Positions 33,642 to 43,654 of a stretch of DNA of 64,000 nucleotides are shown here, one piece after another. Both the position numbers and the translations under genes were made by a program. Position 1 is the first letter of the stretch; every line of letters begins with the position of its first letter. The notes below the pieces were generated by a model. It saw nothing but the letters and a program-made list of their open reading frames with translations. It was not told the DNA's origin and did not search any database. Source of the stretch: Alphaproteobacteria bacterium (GTDB lineage Bacteria > Pseudomonadota > Alphaproteobacteria > Caulobacterales > Maricaulaceae); assembly GCA_024742735.1 (NCBI GenBank), contig JANSXV010000001.1, positions 744,001 through 808,000 on the forward strand, in the 5' to 3' direction.

Positions 33642-36600
33642 ATGCCGTCCGGGGCGCCTTGGAGTGTGAAGGGGATTGATCCCCGCGCCCGCGCGATCGC
33701 CAAGACGGCCGCGCGCAAGGAAGGGCTGACTCTGGGTGAATGGCTGAACCGCGTCATTCTGGACGACGGCGAACCCGGCGTCGGCTGGGATGACCGGCTG
33801 GAAAACTTCCCCGGGTTTGGATCCGGCGGCGGCGATGATGATGACAGCGACGCCCTGCGCGCGGTCGTGGACCGCCTGGCCGAACGCCTCGAAGCCGCCG
33901 AGCGGCGCTCCACCCTTGCGATTTCCGGCGTCGACCAGTCGCTGAACGCCCTGACCCGGCGCCTGGATGCGCTGGAAGACGAGGCCGAGGACGAGGACGG
34001 CGCACTTGACGCCGCCCTTTCGAGAGCCCGGTCTCAGCACGACGAACTTCTGGACCGGGTGCGCAAGCTGGAGCGCAGCGGCCCCGGCGGAAGCGACCCG
34101 GCCGCCCTGAAAGCCGTTGAAGGCGCGCTCGGCAAGCTGGCCGGCCGGCTTTATGAGACCGAGCGCGACATGCGGGCCGAGATCGATAATCTCACCCACC
34201 GCGAAGAGGAGCGCGCCTCCCTGTCTCAGAAGGCGCTGAAGTCGGTGAAGTCCCTGGCTGATCAGGTCGCCGAAAGCGAGCGGCGGCTCGCCTCGGAGCA
34301 GACAGATCTGCGCGAGCGGGTCGAGGCCGAGGCGCGCGCCCGCACAGAGGCCCTGTCCGGCGCCGAAGACCGCGCGCGCTCCCTGCAGGGCCGCATCATC
34401 GCGGCGGAGAACGCCACCCACCGCGCCGCAGAAACTCTGGCTCACTCTCATGAGCGCCTGGAAGTCCGGCTGAGAGCGCTTGAGGGCCGCGCCGGTCAGG
34501 CCGTCGGCGCCGAGGAGATCAACCAGCGCTTTGAATTGCTGGGCCGCGAACTGGCGGACTTGATCCGCGAAACCCGTCAGGACTGCGCCCGCCAGATCTC
34601 TGAATTGAACGCCTCTGGGACTGCCGCGCCGCAGCTGGAACGCGCCCTGGAAGCCGCCGAAGCCCGCCTGACCCGGGCCGAGACGCGCCAGTCCGACGCG
34701 CTGGCCCGGATCGGCCAGGAGGTCTCGCGCCTGGCGCGCGCCGTCGACAAGCGCATCGAGGAGGCCGAACGTCGCCTGGAACGCAAGTTCAACGATGTGG
34801 AGAGCCGCCGCGAAGGCCGTGAAAGCCGGGCCGACTTCGAGACCCGTCTGGAGCGCGTGCGCGCGGAAAACACCGAAGCCGTGCGCCGCATCGGCGAGCA
34901 AATGGCCCGCCTTGGCGAAAGCCTCGCCGACCGGGTGCACCAGGCAGAAGCTCGGTCGGCCCATGCAGTCGAGCAGGCGGGCGAACGCATGGCCCAGGTC
35001 GTTGAAAAGCTGGAGACCAAGCAGACCTCGCCCCGGGCCGTTGATCTGGACGAGCGCATCCGCGCCAGCGAGGAACGCACCGCCAAGCGCATCGAGGACG
35101 CCATGCAGGGCGTCCACGCCCGGCTGGATCAGGCGCGCACCGAAACCGCCGACGCCCTGTCACCGGTGCAACGCGCCATGAGCGCCCTGGCCGACCGGCT
35201 GGAAGCGATCGAGCAGCGTGGCGGACCGGCGAAGTCCGGCGAGGCCGCCGCGCTGAAGATCGAGGCTGACTCAGTCAGCCTGGACCCGTCCACGCCCCTG
35301 CCCCAGCCCCCCGGCCTTCGCGATGAAGCCGCGAGCGGTGAGTGGGATACCGATCCCGGCACTGTGCGCGACAGCTTCGTCATGGATGCCGAAGCGCCGC
35401 GTCCCACGCGGCGTACCGCCGAACCCGAGCTTGAACGGTTGCAGGTGGAAGAGCCGGCCGAGGCGCCCGCGCCCCCGCGGGAACGCCCCGCACCGCGCCT
35501 GGGCGCGACAGCGGACGCGGACTTCCTGGCGTCAGCGCGCAAGACTGTTCGCGCCAACGCCAGCGCCACCCAGTGGAGCCCGCCGCCGGAACCTTCGGAG
35601 GGCGGAGGCGGCCGCAAACTCTTGATTGGAGCAAGCGTTCTGGGTTTCGTGGCGGTCGCGGCGGCGGCCGGCATGCTGGCCATGGAAGCGCTGAATGGCG
35701 GGGATGAACCTGCCCGCGCCGCCCAGCCTGACGAAGGCGGGTCGCTGTCCACGCTTTTCGCCGACCCTGAACCCGGCTCGACAGCTCCGGAGCAAGACGC
35801 CGCGCCCGCTGCCGACACGGGTCCTTTGACGCCTGAGACAGGCGAGACCGCACCGCAGACCGATCCACAAGCCTCGCTCAGCCAGACCGTTGAAACCACC
35901 CCGTCAGATCAAGTTCAGACCCAGCCCGCCGCCTCGACCGAGCCTGCGCCGCAGATCGCGGTCGAGCCTATGTCGCTGGAAACAGCCGCGGCGAACGGAA
36001 ACGCCGTCGCGCGCTATCAGCTCGCGCTGCAGCGTCTCGAGGCCGGGGCCCGCTCCGACGGCGCCGCCCTCATGCGCCGCGCCGCCGAGCAGGGCGTGCC
36101 GGACGCCATGCGCCGCTTCGGCCTGATGCAGGCGCGCGGTGAAGGCGTGCCTGCCGATCCCGCCGCAGGGCGCGCCCTGGTCGTGGCCGCCGCCGAGGTG
36201 GGGAATATCCAGGCCATGCATGACGCCGGCGGCCTGTTCATCAACGCTGAAGGCGTGACGAACGCGGAACAGACCGCCGCCCAGTGGTTCCAGCAAGGCG
36301 CTCTGCACGGGGTGCGCGACAGCCAGTTCAACATGGCGCTGCTGTTCCAGGAAGGCTTCGGGGTCGCCCAAAGCGCCGCTGACGCCTATGCCTGGTTCCT
36401 GATCGCGGCTGAAGCGGGCGACACCGATGCGGCCGGACGCGCCGCCGCCCTGCGGCGCGAGCTGACCCCTGAGGCGCGCGCCGCCGCCGAGCAGGCCGCC
36501 CGGGACTTCACCCCGCGCCCGGCCGATCCGTCCGCCCAGGGCCAGTACCCGGCTCAGCCCTGGGAGACGGGACCGCAAGGCATGATCGCGCGCACCCAGA

Positions 36601-36764
36601 CTCTGCTGGCCGAGCTGGGCTATGATCCCGGCCCGGCGGACGGGGTCATGGGCGACCTCACGCGCCGCGCCATCGTGAGTTACCAGCGCGCCGAAGGCCT
36701 GGAGCCCGGCGCGCCGCTGGATGCGCGCCTGGTCGCCCGTCTCGAACGATCCGCCGCCGATTAG
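33642..36764 (+). CDS. podJ: PodJ-like polar localisation protein
   Basis: 1040 residues. Cytoplasmic N-terminus (GIDPRARAIAKTAARKEGLT) followed by ~500 residues of heptad-rich coiled coil, a proline-rich disordered stretch, one transmembrane helix near residues 658-682 (LLIGASVLGFVAVAAAAGML), a periplasmic Pro/Thr-rich linker, Sel1-type repeats at about 775-930 (GNAVARYQLALQRLEAGARS; MRRFGLMQARGEGVPADP) and a C-terminal peptidoglycan-binding domain (QTLLAELGYDPGPADGVMGD). This order is that of Caulobacter PodJ, which organises the new pole for pili and stalk/holdfast factors. The two CtrA-like boxes and GANTC sites upstream support cell-cycle control. Confidence 0.85.
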   Translation: MPSGAPWSVKGIDPRARAIAKTAARKEGLTLGEWLNRVILDDGEPGVGWDDRLENFPGFGSGGGDDDDSDALRAVVDRLAERLEAAERRSTLAISGVDQSLNALTRRLDALEDEAEDEDGALDAALSRARSQHDELLDRVRKLERSGPGGSDPAALKAVEGALGKLAGRLYETERDMRAEIDNLTHREEERASLSQKALKSVKSLADQVAESERRLASEQTDLRERVEAEARARTEALSGAEDRARSLQGRIIAAENATHRAAETLAHSHERLEVRLRALEGRAGQAVGAEEINQRFELLGRELADLIRETRQDCARQISELNASGTAAPQLERALEAAEARLTRAETRQSDALARIGQEVSRLARAVDKRIEEAERRLERKFNDVESRREGRESRADFETRLERVRAENTEAVRRIGEQMARLGESLADRVHQAEARSAHAVEQAGERMAQVVEKLETKQTSPRAVDLDERIRASEERTAKRIEDAMQGVHARLDQARTETADALSPVQRAMSALADRLEAIEQRGGPAKSGEAAALKIEADSVSLDPSTPLPQPPGLRDEAASGEWDTDPGTVRDSFVMDAEAPRPTRRTAEPELERLQVEEPAEAPAPPRERPAPRLGATADADFLASARKTVRANASATQWSPPPEPSEGGGGRKLLIGASVLGFVAVAAAAGMLAMEALNGGDEPARAAQPDEGGSLSTLFADPEPGSTAPEQDAAPAADTGPLTPETGETAPQTDPQASLSQTVETTPSDQVQTQPAASTEPAPQIAVEPMSLETAAANGNAVARYQLALQRLEAGARSDGAALMRRAAEQGVPDAMRRFGLMQARGEGVPADPAAGRALVVAAAEVGNIQAMHDAGGLFINAEGVTNAEQTAAQWFQQGALHGVRDSQFNMALLFQEGFGVAQSAADAYAWFLIAAEAGDTDAAGRAAALRRELTPEARAAAEQAARDFTPRPADPSAQGQYPAQPWETGPQGMIARTQTLLAELGYDPGPADGVMGDLTRRAIVSYQRAEGLEPGAPLDARLVARLERSAAD

Positions 36765-36772
36765 GGCGGAGC

Positions 36773-37699
36773 GTGGTGCAGATCTACCTTCCCATCGCGG
36801 AAATATCGCTGAACCTCTTTGTCCTGCTCGGACTGGGGCTGGGCGTGGGATTCCTGTCCGGCCTGTTCGGAGTCGGGGGCGGTTTTCTCATGACCCCGAT
36901 CCTCATCTTCCTGGGGATTCCACCAGCCGTCGCCGTCTCCACCCAGGCCAACCAGATCGTGGCCAGCTCGGTCTCCGGGGCCCTGGCTCACTGGCGGCGC
37001 AAGACGCTGGACGTAAAGATGGGGCTGGTGCTGATCATCGGCGGTGTGTTCGGCTCGGTCTTCGGCGTCCAGTTGTTTTCCCTGCTACAGCGTCTGGGGC
37101 AGATCGATCTGGTGATCTCGCTTTGCTACGTGCTGTTCCTGGGCGTCATCGGCGGGTTGATGCTGGTGGAGAGCGTCAATGCGATCCGGCGCCGGCGCAA
37201 AGCGGGCGGGTCGCGCAGCAAGGCCCGCCGCAAGCGCGGCCTGATCGACACGCTGCCGTTCAAGACCCGCTTTCCGGTCTCCGGGCTGTACATGAGCGTG
37301 ATCCCGCCGCTGGCGATCGGCTTCTTCGTCGGCGCGCTAGCCGCCCTCATGGGCGTGGGCGGAGGCTTCGTCATGGTTCCGGCCATGATCTACCTGCTGC
37401 GCATGCCCACCAGCGTCGTCATCGGCACATCCCTGTTCCAGATCCTGTTCGTTACGGCGCTCACCACAGTCCTCCAGGCGACCCAGAACCAGACCGTGGA
37501 CATCGTGCTGGCGGCGATCCTGATCATCGGCGGGGTGATCGGCGCCCAGATCGGCGCGCGGTTCGTCCAGCGGGTCCCGGCTGAAGAGCTGCGCGCCGCG
37601 CTCGCCCTGCTGGTCGTGTCGGTGTGCCTGAAGCTCGCCTGGGATCTCGGCGCGCCGCCGCCAGATCTCTACGAGCTGATCGAGGCGCGCGGACCATGA
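36773..37699 (+). CDS. TauE/SafE-family sulfite/sulfonate exporter
   Basis: 308 residues with about eight hydrophobic helices in two repeats, each opening with the family glycine motif (GLFGVGGGFLMTPIL; LMGVGGGFVMVPAMI). Family members export sulfite, sulfoacetate or related organosulfur anions. GTG start with GGCGGAG upstream, 8 nt after the podJ stop. Its stop overlaps the next gene as ATGA. The pairing with a TIGR02186 protein is frequent in alphaproteobacteria. Confidence 0.9.
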   Translation: MVQIYLPIAEISLNLFVLLGLGLGVGFLSGLFGVGGGFLMTPILIFLGIPPAVAVSTQANQIVASSVSGALAHWRRKTLDVKMGLVLIIGGVFGSVFGVQLFSLLQRLGQIDLVISLCYVLFLGVIGGLMLVESVNAIRRRRKAGGSRSKARRKRGLIDTLPFKTRFPVSGLYMSVIPPLAIGFFVGALAALMGVGGGFVMVPAMIYLLRMPTSVVIGTSLFQILFVTALTTVLQATQNQTVDIVLAAILIIGGVIGAQIGARFVQRVPAEELRAALALLVVSVCLKLAWDLGAPPPDLYELIEARGP

Positions 37700-38523
37700 T
37701 CAGATCGCTCAGCGCCCTGTTTACGGCGGCCGTCGCCGCCCTCGCCTCGGCGGCGGCCGCCCGCTCCGCCCCGCCTGAGGGAACCCCGCCGCCTGCGCGC
37801 ATCGCAGCCGCCCTGACCGAAGACGTGGTGGAGATCCGTTCCGACTTCGCCGGGGCGGAGCTGGTGGTGTTCGGCGCTGCGGAGGGGCTGGAGGACAGCG
37901 ACGCCATCGTCGTCGCCGTGCGCGGGCCCCAGCGCGATCTGCGTGTCATGAAGAAGCGGCGCGTGCTGGGAATCTGGGTCAACGCCGCGCCGGTCAGGTT
38001 CGAAGGTGCGCCGACCTTCTTCGCGGTGGCCTCGACCGCGCCGCTTGAGCAAGTCGCCAGCTTCGGCGCGCTGCGGCGCAACCAGCTGGGCGCCGACCAT
38101 GTGCGCCTTTCAGCGCCGGAGACCGAGCGCACGGAAACGCTTCTGGGTGTGACCGGCGTGACGGTGTCCGAGCTGGGCCCGGAGATCGTGGATTACCGCG
38201 AGGCCGTGGTGCGCGCGCGCAGCCGGCTGGGCCTGTTCGCCGAGGACCCTGACGGCGTAGAGCGCCTTGAGGGCGGACTGTTCATTGCACGCCTGGCGCT
38301 GCCCTCGGGCGCGCCGACCGGGGACTATAACGTCGACGTCTACCTCTTCCGCGACGGCGCACCGATCGCGACGCGGCGCACCGGTCTGACCGTGGCCAAG
38401 GCGGGAATCGAGCGCGCGGTCTTCGACCTTGCACACGGCCAGCCCCTTGCGTACGGACTTCTGGCGGTGATCATGGCGGCGCTGGCCGGCTGGGCCGCCG
38501 CCGCCGTCGGCGGACGGCGCTGA
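37696..38523 (+). CDS. TIGR02186-family membrane-anchored protein
   Basis: 275 residues. Signal peptide (MIRSLSALFTAAVAALASAA), periplasmic beta-rich body (EIRSDFAGAELVVFGAA; KKRRVLGIWVNAAPVRF) and a C-terminal transmembrane helix (GLLAVIMAALAGWAAAAV). It matches the alphaproteobacterial TIGR02186 family, whose genes follow TauE-like exporters. Translationally coupled to the exporter by the ATGA overlap, so a transport accessory role is inferred. Confidence 0.85.
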   Translation: MIRSLSALFTAAVAALASAAAARSAPPEGTPPPARIAAALTEDVVEIRSDFAGAELVVFGAAEGLEDSDAIVVAVRGPQRDLRVMKKRRVLGIWVNAAPVRFEGAPTFFAVASTAPLEQVASFGALRRNQLGADHVRLSAPETERTETLLGVTGVTVSELGPEIVDYREAVVRARSRLGLFAEDPDGVERLEGGLFIARLALPSGAPTGDYNVDVYLFRDGAPIATRRTGLTVAKAGIERAVFDLAHGQPLAYGLLAVIMAALAGWAAAAVGGRR

Positions 38524-38540
38524 ACAGGACGAGTTACACC

Positions 38541-39035
38541 ATGAAACGCTTGAGCGACGCCCCTCTCATCGCAGTCATTCTCGGCTTTGGCGGCCTGATC
38601 CCGTTCGCTGCTGGCGCAATCGGGCTTGGACTGGGCGGCCAGGCTGAATTGCAGGCGGCGAATGCGCTTCCGGTCTACGCCGCGGTCATCCTGTCCTTCC
38701 TCGCCGGTGGGCGCTGGGCGTCAGAACTGGTCATCCGCTCTGATGCGCCTCGCGCCGGCGTCCTGCTGCTGGCCGTGACCCTGGCTCTGGCCGGCTGGAT
38801 CGCCGTGCCGCTTCAGGTCTGGAGCCAGCCGGGACTGACGCTCAATCTTGAGCTGGTCGGCTGGTGCGTCCTGATCGCGGGATTCCTGATCCAGTATCTC
38901 TGGGACCGCGCCGCCATCCGCGACGCGGTCTTTCCGGAATGGTATCTGCCCCTGCGCGGCATGCTGACTCTCGGGGCCGTGCTCAGCCTGTCGGCGGCCG
39001 CCTTCATCCGCTGGTCGCCGACCTTCAGCCTTTAA
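38541..39035 (+). CDS. DUF3429 membrane protein
   Basis: 164 residues with five hydrophobic segments (LIAVILGFGGLIPFAAGAIG; AVILSFLAGGRWASEL; the rest up to AAFIRWSP). The FLAGGRWASEL block is the DUF3429 signature. Integral inner-membrane protein of unknown function; starts 17 nt after the preceding gene, so probably the end of the podJ-downstream operon. Confidence 0.8.
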   Translation: MKRLSDAPLIAVILGFGGLIPFAAGAIGLGLGGQAELQAANALPVYAAVILSFLAGGRWASELVIRSDAPRAGVLLLAVTLALAGWIAVPLQVWSQPGLTLNLELVGWCVLIAGFLIQYLWDRAAIRDAVFPEWYLPLRGMLTLGAVLSLSAAAFIRWSPTFSL

Positions 39036-39039
39036 ACGC

Positions 39040-40203
39040 CTACTCGATCCTGAACGTCAGGCCGGCATGGCGGGTCAGGCGATCGATGAGCGCCTGGCCG
39101 AGCGCAGGCGCGGGCGTGTAGACGCCGCCCGGCGTGGTCTCCCGCGGGGTCTCCCGCAAAGTGAGCGCGGCTTCACTGATCATCTTCGAGGTCGATCCGT
39201 AGCCCGGGTCCTTGTCGCCGGCGACCACGGCGGTCAGGCGGTCGCCCTGAACCGTCTCCCCGGTGAACATCACCTCGTAAAAGCCGGTCTCGCGCTCTTC
39301 CTTGGACGGGCCCTCGCCGGGCTTGGGCGGGTTTTCCGCCATGGACTTGTCGTTGGCGACATGGTTGGCGAGCTTTTCGCCATCCTCGCCCGGACCGGTC
39401 AGCATCATTTCGTCATAGACGAAGTCCTCGCCGTAGCGGTGACCGAGAAGCGCGTTGGACCGGTGGATATTCTTCACGTTGATCGTGGCCATGATGAACG
39501 GCGCCGACCAGGAGCCCAGGTCCTCCTCGTAGACGGGTCTGGAGCCTGAAGGCTGCTTCGGCCCTGTGAAGCCGTCCGACAGGGAGAACGGGTCTTTCAG
39601 CCACTCCAGAATATGGGGCTCGTCCCCGGCGCGCTTCATGGTCTCGAAGAAGCTCGCGGCTGTTCCGCCGGAGAAGGTGCCCTTCATCTTGCGCACACGG
39701 CCTTTCACCCGGGCGATCGGTTCGCCGGAGCGGCGGATCGCCTCCTCCTGCAGGAAGAACACGCCCAGATCGAAGGGAATGGAATCAAAGCCGCAGGACA
39801 GAACGATGCGCGCGCCGGTCTTCTTCGCCTCACCGTCATGGCGGTCGATGATGTCGCGCATCCAGGCCGGCTCGCCGCACAGGTCGACATAGTCCGTACC
39901 CGCCGCGACGCAGGCCTGCACGAGCGGCTCGCCGTATTTCTGGTAGGGCCCGACCGTCGTGATGACAGCGTCGGTGCGCTCGGCCAGCGACTTCAGAGAA
40001 GCCGGATCGGAGGAGTCCGCCTCGATCAGCGGCGTGTCGGCCGGCGCGCCGATCTCGTCGCGCACGCTGGTCAGCTTGTCCATCGAGCGGCCCGCCATGG
40101 CCCAGCGCACGCCGGGATGCTCGGCGGCCAGATACTCGGCCACCAGACGGCCGGTGAAGCCGGTCGCCCCGAACACCACCACTTCAAACTCACGCTGGCT
40201 CAT
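39040..40203 (-). CDS. Saccharopine-dehydrogenase-like / trans-acting enoyl reductase family protein
   Basis: 387 residues. N-terminal Rossmann motif VVVFGATGFTGRLVAEYLA; the remainder (CGEPAWMRDIIDRHDGEAKK; GFDSIPFDLGVFFLQ) is typical of the bacterial and mycobacterial saccharopine dehydrogenase-like group that includes trans-acting enoyl reductases. ATG 40203 has GGAGG 7 nt upstream. Probably a lipid-related NADP oxidoreductase; substrate unknown. Convergent with DUF3429. Confidence 0.85.
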   Translation of the reverse strand: MSQREFEVVVFGATGFTGRLVAEYLAAEHPGVRWAMAGRSMDKLTSVRDEIGAPADTPLIEADSSDPASLKSLAERTDAVITTVGPYQKYGEPLVQACVAAGTDYVDLCGEPAWMRDIIDRHDGEAKKTGARIVLSCGFDSIPFDLGVFFLQEEAIRRSGEPIARVKGRVRKMKGTFSGGTAASFFETMKRAGDEPHILEWLKDPFSLSDGFTGPKQPSGSRPVYEEDLGSWSAPFIMATINVKNIHRSNALLGHRYGEDFVYDEMMLTGPGEDGEKLANHVANDKSMAENPPKPGEGPSKEERETGFYEVMFTGETVQGDRLTAVVAGDKDPGYGSTSKMISEAALTLRETPRETTPGGVYTPAPALGQALIDRLTRHAGLTFRIE

Positions 40204-40277
40204 GGTCATCCTCCTCATAGACGCGGTTCATTTGCGCGGGAGGGTTCACGCTTGAGCCAGTGATGGCAAGCGCGGAC

Positions 40278-40991
40278 TTAATCGGGACGCAGCTTGGCGG
40301 CCCGCACCGGAAACACGCGCGCATCGCCCAGCATCCAGGCGTTGGGCCGCTGCTCGAAAACAGCCGCCCAGGCCGGATCGCACACATTCAGCCCGCCCGC
40401 ATAGGCGCCGAAGGCCGGCAGCACCAAGCGGCGGCCATCGGTGGCGAAACAGCGCTTGCGCAAGGTCCGGCCACGCACCGCGACCCGCGCGCAGGGATGC
40501 AGGTGTCCCGCGATCTCGCCCTCAGCCGGATACGGGCCAGGTTCATGGCGCAGGGTGAGCGGACCCAGTTCGATCTGCGGCGCGGTTCGTCCACCGAAGC
40601 GTGCCGGCGGTTCGGGATCGTGATTGCCTTCGATCCAGAGCCAGTCCTCGACCGAGTTCACCAAAGTTGCGAGCTGGCGGGCGTCGTCGTCATGGATGCG
40701 CCCATCCGCGCCCAGATCATGGAAGCTGTCGCCCAGGGCGACGACCCGCCGGGCGCCAAGACGCGCCATGGCGTCAGCCAGCCGGTTCAGAGTGGACCGT
40801 GTGTCATAGGGCGGCAGCATCTGGCCGCGCGCGGCGTAGGCGCTTCCCTTCTCCAGGTGAAGATCGGCGACGAGCAACGTCTCCGTCGAAACGTCGAAGG
40901 CTGCGCCGCTGATGTCAGCGAGCAGCACCGCCCCGTTCACGGTCAGGCGGGCCGGAGCGGAGAGGGAGGCGCGAGCGCTTGAGGCTGACAT
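40278..40991 (-). CDS. pdeM: Ligase-associated DNA damage response endonuclease PdeM
   Basis: 237 residues. Calcineurin-like metallophosphoesterase with VADLHLEKG, ALGDSFHD, IEGNHD and AGHLHPC, the ligands of a two-metal site. These features and the AFGAYAGGLNV segment match PdeM, normally encoded with the LigD-like ligase and Lhr helicase of the LigB-lhr-pdeM repair cluster; neither partner is in this window. ATG 40991 is preferred, 41003 is possible. Confidence 0.85.
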   Translation of the reverse strand: MSASSARASLSAPARLTVNGAVLLADISGAAFDVSTETLLVADLHLEKGSAYAARGQMLPPYDTRSTLNRLADAMARLGARRVVALGDSFHDLGADGRIHDDDARQLATLVNSVEDWLWIEGNHDPEPPARFGGRTAPQIELGPLTLRHEPGPYPAEGEIAGHLHPCARVAVRGRTLRKRCFATDGRRLVLPAFGAYAGGLNVCDPAWAAVFEQRPNAWMLGDARVFPVRAAKLRPD

Positions 40992-41046
40992 GCCCGCAAT
41001 CATGCAAACATATCGTGAACACGCAAGCGTGACGGCCTGTTGAAAC

Positions 41047-42153
41047 TCAGTCGGCGCGGCCGCGCTCGAAAACCCAGTTCCAGTAGCGCAGAACCGTCTG
41101 GGCCTTGTCCACCGACAGCGTATCGAAGACCAGCTGAGCCTGGCGACCGCGCGCGGCCTCCGCGCCCTCACCCGGCTTGCCCGCGATCAGCTCCAGATGG
41201 GCGCGCGACATCCCCGTCGCCTTGGCCAGAACCGCAATCGGCTCTCCGCCCATGTCGGCGAGCAAGCGCTCGGCGAGGTCGGAACGCACTCCGGCCAGCC
41301 GGGCGATTTCGGCCTGCAGCTCCAGATCTTCTCCGCGGCGTGCATACTCCTCCACCGCGCGCTCCAGCGAGCCGTAGACAGAGCGCTCGGCGGCTTCGCG
41401 ATTGCGCTGGCGGCGATCGATGTAACGCAGCGCTTCGCCGACATCGCGGTCGACTTCAGCAGCACCCGCGGCAAGGGGAAATACGTCCGCCGCCGCTTCC
41501 TGGAGAATGGCCCGGCTGACCGAGAAGCGCTCCAGAATCTGCCGGCGCAAGGGATGAGACACCGACCAGAACAGGGCGAAGGCCTGGTTCGGGCGCAGTT
41601 CGGGACGCTTGATCAGCAGCTCGGCGAGGCGATCATTCTCCCGCAGCTCACGGACGAGAAAATCTGTCGTCTGCGGCGCAAGACGCGCTCCACGATTGCG
41701 CAGCAGCACTGCAATAACGTCCGGACCGCCTGACGACGCCAGCGAGGCGGCCACCGTCTCTGAAACGTGTTCGCGGCGGGCAAGAGCCATCTGGTGGCTC
41801 GGCCCGCCCTTACGCGCGATCTCCATCATGTCGAAATCGGTCAGCGCCTGGGATCGGCGCACGATCGGTTCTGCGACCTCGAACGCATCCAGCGCCAGGC
41901 GTCGCAGCAGCCCAGCCGGCGCGTCACCCTGACCGGCCAGGCGCTCTGCGACCTTGGCGCGCAGGTCCGGCGCGGCGTTGCGCAGAAGCTCTTCCAGCAC
42001 ATCCGCCGTCATCCAGCGTTCCTGTGGGGAGACGCGGGTCTCAGGCAGGCACACGATGTCGGCCAGCCGGCGCGTCAGGCGCAGCCGCGCCCGGCCCGCC
42101 GGCGGTTCAGGGGCGGAAGCCATGAGTTGGGACGTCTGAAGATCGTCGGCCAT
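41047..42153 (-). CDS. DUF2336 protein
   Basis: 368 residues, almost entirely helical and HEAT-like (LEELLRNAAPDLRAKVAERL; PIVRRSQALTDFDMMEIARK), the hallmark of DUF2336, an alphaproteobacterial family of unknown role in which some members have been linked to cell-cycle or stress signalling. No signal peptide or membrane segment. Monocistronic; divergent from the MFS gene. Confidence 0.82.
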   Translation of the reverse strand: MADDLQTSQLMASAPEPPAGRARLRLTRRLADIVCLPETRVSPQERWMTADVLEELLRNAAPDLRAKVAERLAGQGDAPAGLLRRLALDAFEVAEPIVRRSQALTDFDMMEIARKGGPSHQMALARREHVSETVAASLASSGGPDVIAVLLRNRGARLAPQTTDFLVRELRENDRLAELLIKRPELRPNQAFALFWSVSHPLRRQILERFSVSRAILQEAAADVFPLAAGAAEVDRDVGEALRYIDRRQRNREAAERSVYGSLERAVEEYARRGEDLELQAEIARLAGVRSDLAERLLADMGGEPIAVLAKATGMSRAHLELIAGKPGEGAEAARGRQAQLVFDTLSVDKAQTVLRYWNWVFERGRAD

Positions 42154-42350
42154 ATCAGCCCGCTTGCAAGCAGAAGGGCCGCCAGCATCGCGCGAGGCCG
42201 TTAATGAACGCCTTAATCACGGAAACAAGACCGCACGACCGCTTGTACGGACAATATTTCGACTGCGCACTGGCGCCTCGCAGATCAACCGCGTATCAAG
42301 CATCAAGGCGCGTCATAAGCGAAAGGGGCAAGACCCCGCCGGGAGGAGAC

Positions 42351-43613
42351 TTGAAGCTGGATCAGGCTGACCGCAGGCGCCGAGCCTGGCGACTACCCCC
42401 TTTTACCGCTTACCTTCTTGCGGTGAGCGGCTGGTTCTTCGGCTTCGGACTCCAGACCACGCTCTTCCCGGGCGTCATCAACTATACGCTGCAGGCCGGC
42501 CCGGAACGGCTCGGCATGGCCCAGGCTGCGCTCACCGCGCCCATGCTTTTCCTTCTGCCGTTGGCCGGCGTGCTGGCGGAGCGCTTCGAGCGGCGCAAGA
42601 TCATGTTCCGCTTCCAGCTGCTGGCCGCCGGCGCCTCCGGTCTCCTCGCGGTGCTGCTGCTTCAGGATCAGCTCAGCTATGCGCTACTGGTCGGCTACGC
42701 CTTGCTCACCGGAACGGCGGGCGCGTTCATGATGCCGGCGCGCGACAGCGCGGTGAACCCGGTGACACGGGCGACCCAGCTCATGGGCCGGCGCGCGCTC
42801 ACGCTTCAGAAGGCCGTGATCATCGCCTCTCTCGTCCAGTTCGCCGCCCAGATCGCCGGAATGGCCGCCGGGTTTCTCGCCGGGATCCTCGGGCCCGGGC
42901 CGCTATTCGCGGCCCAGGCCGCAGGCCTGCTGATCGGCGCGGGCAGCGCGCTTCTCCTGCCGCGCCTGAACCGATCGGCGCCGACCGGCGAACCGGTCCT
43001 ACAAAGCCTGTCCGACGGCGTGCGCGCGGTCACCGGGTCCAATATTCTCGCGCCGATGACGCTGGTGATGATGGCCGTCGGCTGCCTTATCGTCGGCGGG
43101 GGGTTCTTCGTGATCGTGCCCACCCTTGTGCGCGACGCCTATGACGGCGGCTACGGGCTGCTGGCCTTTCTGCTGGTGGCCTTCTGGATGGGGGCGTTTC
43201 TGGCCAATGTGATGCTGGCGCGGGCCGGGTCGATCGAGCGGCCGGGCCGGGCGCTGATGCTGGCCCAACTGGTGACGGTGGTGTCCATGGGCCTCCTGGC
43301 GCTCCCCATGGCCTTGCCGGCGTTGTTTGTTCTGGTGTTCGCCTGGGGGCTGGGCGGCGGCGTGGCGATCTCGCTGTCGCGCGCCGTAGTTCAGGAAAAC
43401 GCGCCGCGCGACAAGGTCGCCCGGGTCATGAGCGTCTATCAGCTGGGCCTGTTTGGCGGCATGCCGGTCGGCGCCTTCTTCATGGGCTTCGTCGTCGCCG
43501 AGTTGGGCCCGCGCCTGTCCGCGCTTGTCCCGATGGCCGGGCTGTTCCTTGTGCTCGCAGCGATCGCGCTGCTGACGCCGATCCTGACCATCAGACGGCT
43601 CGATCCAGCCTGA
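42351..43613 (+). CDS. MFS transporter
   Basis: 420 residues and about twelve hydrophobic helices. The loop 2-3 motif is LAGVLAERFERRKIMFRF, a variant of the MFS G-x3-D-R-x-G-R-R signature. Resembles the MFS-type drug or metabolite exporters of the Bcr/TetA-like or Enterobactin-exporter group. The TTG start at 42351 was chosen because GGGAGGAG lies directly upstream; the longer frame from 42204 reads an improbable leader. Substrate unknown. Confidence 0.85.
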   Translation: MKLDQADRRRRAWRLPPFTAYLLAVSGWFFGFGLQTTLFPGVINYTLQAGPERLGMAQAALTAPMLFLLPLAGVLAERFERRKIMFRFQLLAAGASGLLAVLLLQDQLSYALLVGYALLTGTAGAFMMPARDSAVNPVTRATQLMGRRALTLQKAVIIASLVQFAAQIAGMAAGFLAGILGPGPLFAAQAAGLLIGAGSALLLPRLNRSAPTGEPVLQSLSDGVRAVTGSNILAPMTLVMMAVGCLIVGGGFFVIVPTLVRDAYDGGYGLLAFLLVAFWMGAFLANVMLARAGSIERPGRALMLAQLVTVVSMGLLALPMALPALFVLVFAWGLGGGVAISLSRAVVQENAPRDKVARVMSVYQLGLFGGMPVGAFFMGFVVAELGPRLSALVPMAGLFLVLAAIALLTPILTIRRLDPA

Positions 43614-43654
43614 ACCCGTTCCTATATGGTGCAGGAAAAGCATGGAGACCGGCC